A stretch of DNA of 64,000 bases from Bacteroidota bacterium (GTDB lineage Bacteria > Bacteroidota > Bacteroidia > Chitinophagales > Saprospiraceae): positions 62,001-126,000 of the forward strand of contig WGNL01000021.1 of assembly GCA_016124585.1 (NCBI GenBank), in the 5' to 3' direction. Under the pieces are notes generated by a model. That model was not told where the DNA came from. It did not search any database and saw only the letters and a list, made by a program, of their open reading frames with translations. Numbering within the stretch: the stretch's first letter is position 1; every line of letters begins with the position of its first letter. Position numbers and translations under genes: made by a program. Positions 60,619-64,000 of this stretch are shown piece by piece.

Positions 60619-62574
60619 TTACTGCAATTCCAGCACCAAGGTCGTGTATCGGCCAACTTGTACATTCTCCAAATTGCTCAAAACCTCATCGGTAATAATG
60701 TTTTTAGCCTTTGTAAAACCGAACATACGTTCTTCGAAATGTTCTGTCGATACAGATTTGGGCTGGTCGTTGCAGTTCATGATGCACATGACGGTTTTGT
60801 CTACGTTGTGGCGGAAGTAAACATACACGCCATCTTCTGGCACAAACTGCGTCAATTTTCCAGTCTGCAATACGGGGTTTGCTTTGCGATAGTTCGCCAG
60901 TTTTTTGAAATAATTAAAGGCATCATTTTCCTTTGGCGAGCGGCCAGCCGCAGTAAACTTGTTGACAGTATCGCCGGGCCAGCCACCAGGGAAGTCTTGG
61001 CGCACCTTGCCATCGGGGTTTGTGTAACCGGTGAGCAAAATTTCCGTGCCGTAGTACAAGGATGGGATACCCCGGGTGGTCATGATGAAAGTAAACCCGG
61101 CCTTTAGCTTGTCAACATCTTCACCCACCGTTGAATAGAAGCGGCTGAGGTCGTGGTTATCAAGGAAAAGGACGTTTCGGAATGGATTTTCATACAGAAA
61201 ATCCTGTGAAAGCGTCATGTACAAGCGGATAGCACCTGTGAGCCATTCATTTTTTTGCGTCAGCGCATCTGTGAGTGCAAAACTTAGTGGAAAGTCCTTC
61301 ACCTGCGGCAGATTATAGTTAAAATCCTTACTGAGGCCATTGTTTTTGGTGTAGTAAGCCAAGGTGGAAACATTTTCTACCCAAACCTCTCCGAACATGC
61401 CAATGCCGGGGAACTCCTCCTCCATGCGCTTTGCCCATGTAGCTGTAAATTTCTGATTGGGATAATAATAGGTATCAATGCGGTAAGCGTCCTGTCCAGT
61501 GTAAGCCGCCCACCAGATGGTATTTTGGATGAGGTAATTCGCCAGTCGGGGATTTTGTTGATTAAGGTCAGGCATGTGATTGTCGAACCAACCGTTGCTG
61601 ACGTGCTGCTGGTCCCATTCCGACTTGTAGGGGTCGGTATTGATGGAGCCTCGGTACACTGGCTTGGTCAGCTCAGACCATTGATGAATCCAATCTTCTG
61701 AAGGAAGGTCTTTGATGAACCAGTGCTGGTCACCGCAGTGGTTGAAGATAATGTCCATGATGACCTTGATGCCCTTAGCATGGCAATCTTCCACAAACTT
61801 TTTATACAGTTCATTTGACCCAAATCGCTTATCGATATTGTAAAAATCAGTGACTGCATAACCGTGATAACTCTCATAGGGCTGGTCATTTTCCATGACT
61901 GGGTTCAGCCAAAGTGCGGTCACGCCGAGCTCGGTGAAATAGTCCAAATGGTTGATGACACCCTGCAAGTCGCCACCGTGGCGAAAGTACATTTTGTCCC
62001 GGTTGACACCTACTTGAGCCATGTCAGAATAGCTGTCGTTACTAGGGTCTCCATTGGAAAAACGATCCGGCATGAGGAGGTAGATGAAGTCGCTGCTGTT
62101 GAGGGCCTCTGGGCTTGAGACCTTAAGGCTTAGCGTCCGTGCCCTAAGTTCGTAAGCATAGTTTTTGGTGTCCGTGCCTTTTTTCAAGACGATGTTGAAC
62201 TTGCCGGGCTTTGCACCTGGGCCGATTTTAAGGTCAACGAAGAGGTAATTCGGGTTCTCTACTTGATGAACTTCCACCAATTTCACACCCGCATTGTTTG
62301 CCAGGCTCACTTCGTAATCCTTGATATTTTGGTCATAAATAAGCACTTCCAATTCCGGGTGGGCCATGCCAGTGAACCAAAATGGCGGTTCCACACGGAC
62401 CTTATCAACCTTGCCTCCTGTGGCTGCAATGTGGCGGTATTTTGATTTTTCCATCCCAATCGGTAGGCGTTGCTCAGGGTTATCATCGTAGATATTGCCA
62501 GTCTGGGCTGAAAGCTTGCAGGAGAGAAGGGAGAGAATTGCGAAGCAGCAAATAAATAAAGTGGGTCTGTTCAT
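60619..62574 (-). CDS. GH13 alpha-amylase family enzyme (SusA/cyclomaltodextrinase type)
   Basis: A 651-residue exported enzyme (signal AILSLLSCKLSAQ, with a possible lipobox LLSC). An N-terminal beta domain (residues ~25-150, PPFWFTGMAHPELEVLIYD) resembles CBM/N-terminal domains of neopullulanase-type enzymes. The GH13 barrel follows: FIYLLMPDRFSNGD, GDLQGVINHLDYFTELGVTALWL, GIKVIMDIIFNHCG, DAYRIDTYYYP (catalytic Asp), GMFGEVWVEN (acid/base Glu) and LFLDNHDLSRF (third Asp). A C-terminal beta domain ends the protein. All three catalytic residues are present. It hydrolyses alpha-1,4-glucans or cyclodextrins, probably in the periplasm. It is the first gene of the minus-strand group with the EAD11-like pair. 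Confidence 0.9.
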   Translation of the reverse strand: MNRPTLFICCFAILSLLSCKLSAQTGNIYDDNPEQRLPIGMEKSKYRHIAATGGKVDKVRVEPPFWFTGMAHPELEVLIYDQNIKDYEVSLANNAGVKLVEVHQVENPNYLFVDLKIGPGAKPGKFNIVLKKGTDTKNYAYELRARTLSLKVSSPEALNSSDFIYLLMPDRFSNGDPSNDSYSDMAQVGVNRDKMYFRHGGDLQGVINHLDYFTELGVTALWLNPVMENDQPYESYHGYAVTDFYNIDKRFGSNELYKKFVEDCHAKGIKVIMDIIFNHCGDQHWFIKDLPSEDWIHQWSELTKPVYRGSINTDPYKSEWDQQHVSNGWFDNHMPDLNQQNPRLANYLIQNTIWWAAYTGQDAYRIDTYYYPNQKFTATWAKRMEEEFPGIGMFGEVWVENVSTLAYYTKNNGLSKDFNYNLPQVKDFPLSFALTDALTQKNEWLTGAIRLYMTLSQDFLYENPFRNVLFLDNHDLSRFYSTVGEDVDKLKAGFTFIMTTRGIPSLYYGTEILLTGYTNPDGKVRQDFPGGWPGDTVNKFTAAGRSPKENDAFNYFKKLANYRKANPVLQTGKLTQFVPEDGVYVYFRHNVDKTVMCIMNCNDQPKSVSTEHFEERMFGFTKAKNIITDEVLSNLENVQVGRYTTLVLELQ

Positions 62575-62762
62575 CTGTAATTCAGTTTATTTGCCTTGCT
62601 CGGCCTCAATTTATTTGGAATTGAGAGCTTCATCAAGGATTTGGAAAGTAAATCCAGTCAATTTTCCAAGCTGTAATTATCTGAAATTCAATTTATTGCA
62701 CCTGAAAAAATTGGCTTTAAATCGACATATGGAAACTTTCCTTGCAATTATAGGACATTCAG

Positions 62763-64000
62763 ATGAACCTAGACCAAAAAGCACGTAACCGATACGCCAA
62801 TTTTTTTGCCATTGCTTTTGTGGGCCTTTTCTGCGTCACTTGGTTCACATTTTTTGAATGGGACATGCTCACTGGCGAGTACTGGCACAACGATGACAAT
62901 GCCCAGCACGTCGCTTGGATGTGGAAATGGCGGCCAGACAATCATTTTGCCCTAAATGATAAAATGAATGCGGCTGCTGAACAGCTACAACAGTGGGGTT
63001 ATTGGGCCGTTAGCAGGGTGGCAATGTTGGTTATGACGCCTATTTCTTTTGCGAAATACATGCCGCTTACCTCCCTTCTAGTTACTTGTTTTTTTACCTT
63101 TTTCATCTTCAAAAAAAGGTTTGGCAACTTCCTCGGGATAGCCGCTGCCATTCTCGTTGGGTTCCTCACTTTTGAGCGGATGGTCGGATTCAATGGCCGA
63201 GCTTTCGGGTTTCCACTTCTGCTAATGTTCCTTTATTTTTTCACTCAAAATAAATGGCGAGGAACAGCAATTTCGTTGGTAATAACTTCCTTGTTCTACC
63301 CCATCTCTTTGCTCATCGAATTGGGGTTAGTGGCCCTGGAAGGAACACGACTTGCCCTCCTTCACAGGAATAATTTGCGGCAGGCAATCATTACTAATTG
63401 GAAGAAAATGTCGATGGTGGCCATCTGTCTACTTGTCAGCATTGCGATTCCAGTATTGAAATCTACTCAAATAAAAGCCGACCCAAATATTGGCAACATG
63501 TTCAGTTCTCATGAACTTTTAACGTTACCTATGTTTGGTTCCAATCTTGGCAGAGTTGATTTCAATGGTGAGGTTCGTAAGTTACCAGAGGTCTTATCAA
63601 ATGGGCTTCAAGAGATGCAATATATGTTGCCTATTATCATCGTTTGCCTGTTTATTCTATGGGGGCAAATGCAACAGGATTCAAGTCATCGACAATTGGA
63701 TTTAACCATTTTGTATCTACCAGTCGTGGGAATTGGGCTGATGATGATGGCCAGGTGGCTGTTGCCGTTGTTGTTCCTGCCTACCCGATACTTGACTTAC
63801 ATGTACCCCGTTTTTTTTACTTTTTTATTAGTGCGGCTTCTCAGCATTTATACCAGCTTTTTTCAAAAATGGCTTCCCGGATCACTGCTGATTGCAGTGC
63901 TTATCATACCTAGGTTTTGGGTTCACCAAGCGAGAAACAACGCACAGCAAAATTACGAAGGCTATGCCCAAATATTCAGCAAGGTAGAGGAACTTCCAGC
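62763..64000 (+). CDS. Large multi-pass membrane protein, N-terminal part
   Basis: The frame starts at ATG 62763 (MNLDQKARNRYANFF) and is open to the window end (412 codons), so the C-terminus is missing. At least eight hydrophobic helices are visible, with an extracytoplasmic loop after the first one (EWDMLTGEYWHNDDNAQHV..MWKW) containing several acidic residues and a histidine. This topology, with an acidic first loop, resembles GT-C-type glycosyltransferases or membrane mannosyltransferases that use lipid-linked sugars, but no diagnostic motif confirms it. It is divergent from the GH13 gene, 188 bases apart. Confidence 0.65.
   Translation, partial: MNLDQKARNRYANFFAIAFVGLFCVTWFTFFEWDMLTGEYWHNDDNAQHVAWMWKWRPDNHFALNDKMNAAAEQLQQWGYWAVSRVAMLVMTPISFAKYMPLTSLLVTCFFTFFIFKKRFGNFLGIAAAILVGFLTFERMVGFNGRAFGFPLLLMFLYFFTQNKWRGTAISLVITSLFYPISLLIELGLVALEGTRLALLHRNNLRQAIITNWKKMSMVAICLLVSIAIPVLKSTQIKADPNIGNMFSSHELLTLPMFGSNLGRVDFNGEVRKLPEVLSNGLQEMQYMLPIIIVCLFILWGQMQQDSSHRQLDLTILYLPVVGIGLMMMARWLLPLLFLPTRYLTYMYPVFFTFLLVRLLSIYTSFFQKWLPGSLLIAVLIIPRFWVHQARNNAQQNYEGYAQIFSKVEELP

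Noticed and set aside
63644-63913. Plus-strand 89-codon frame near the right end
   Set aside because: It is another phase of the large membrane protein that is open from 62763 to the window end.

Overview
The window looks like a chromosomal segment of a Bacteroidota bacterium, probably in or near the Saprospiria. The evidence is: three proteins with type IX secretion (T9SS) C-terminal signals, GldC, two CarboxypepD_reg-type TonB-dependent receptors, SprB and choice-of-anchor repeats, DUF1573, DUF4230 and DUF5689 proteins, and a TAnnTTTG-type promoter in front of the tRNA genes. Genes are dense and lie on both strands, often as convergent pairs separated by strong hairpins. No phage, insertion sequence, CRISPR array or rRNA was seen.

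Layout, part 1. 1-5.5 kb: the start of an ECF sigma factor, a large ClpB-like ATPase, a small DNA-binding protein, a TrmN6-like tRNA methyltransferase and a VanZ-like protein. 5.5-13.5 kb (minus strand): an M56/BlaR1-like membrane protein, a NitT/TauT-type ABC permease and ATPase, a seven-repeat T9SS type B protein and a DUF4230 protein. 13.7-20.5 kb: DinB, folP, a SPOR-like membrane protein, an 0.8-kb geneless stretch, aroK, and a DUF1573-yajC-PAP2-ZIP run. 20.6-33.7 kb: two TonB receptors, each next to a secreted partner (a T9SS alpha/beta-hydrolase-like protein; a DUF5689/choice-of-anchor J lipoprotein), plus a TlpA-like thioredoxin and a BaiN/YhiN flavoprotein.

Layout, part 2. 33.9-39.8 kb: a Tat-exported Gfo/Idh/MocA protein, a double-ATPase oligopeptide-type ABC protein, gldC, and a sortilin-type propeller protein whose stop overlaps the gldC start region. 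39.9-48.0 kb (minus strand): seven genes, of which two are paralogous CDP-alcohol phosphatidyltransferases; the others are a GT4 glycosyltransferase, an internally duplicated membrane protein, a Gfo/Idh/MocA dehydrogenase, a GMC oxidoreductase and an NAD(P)-binding protein. This looks like an undescribed polar-lipid or phosphodiester-glycan pathway. It is richer in GC and carries palindromic repeats, one of them inside a coding sequence.

Layout, part 3. 48-57.4 kb: an unrecognised 180-residue protein, a second TlpA-like lipoprotein, a 1048-residue TIR-like/TPR/short-chain-dehydrogenase fusion, pdhA, a TPR membrane protein, and a coupled ribH / degenerate isochorismatase / ABC-ATPase group. 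57.5-64 kb: tRNA-Gly(GCC), tRNA-Leu(UAA), a GH144-like glucanase, an EAD11-like membrane protein and its shorter paralogue, a GH13 amylase, and a multi-pass membrane protein that runs off the end.

The most unusual items are the TIR-TPR-SDR fusion, the EAD11-like membrane pair between two glucan hydrolases, the paired CDP-alcohol transferase cluster, and several enzyme-fold proteins whose catalytic residues appear to be lost: the first ATPase domain of the ClpB-like protein, the M56-like protein, the isochorismatase-like protein and the T9SS hydrolase. All assignments come from reading motifs by eye; no database search was run.
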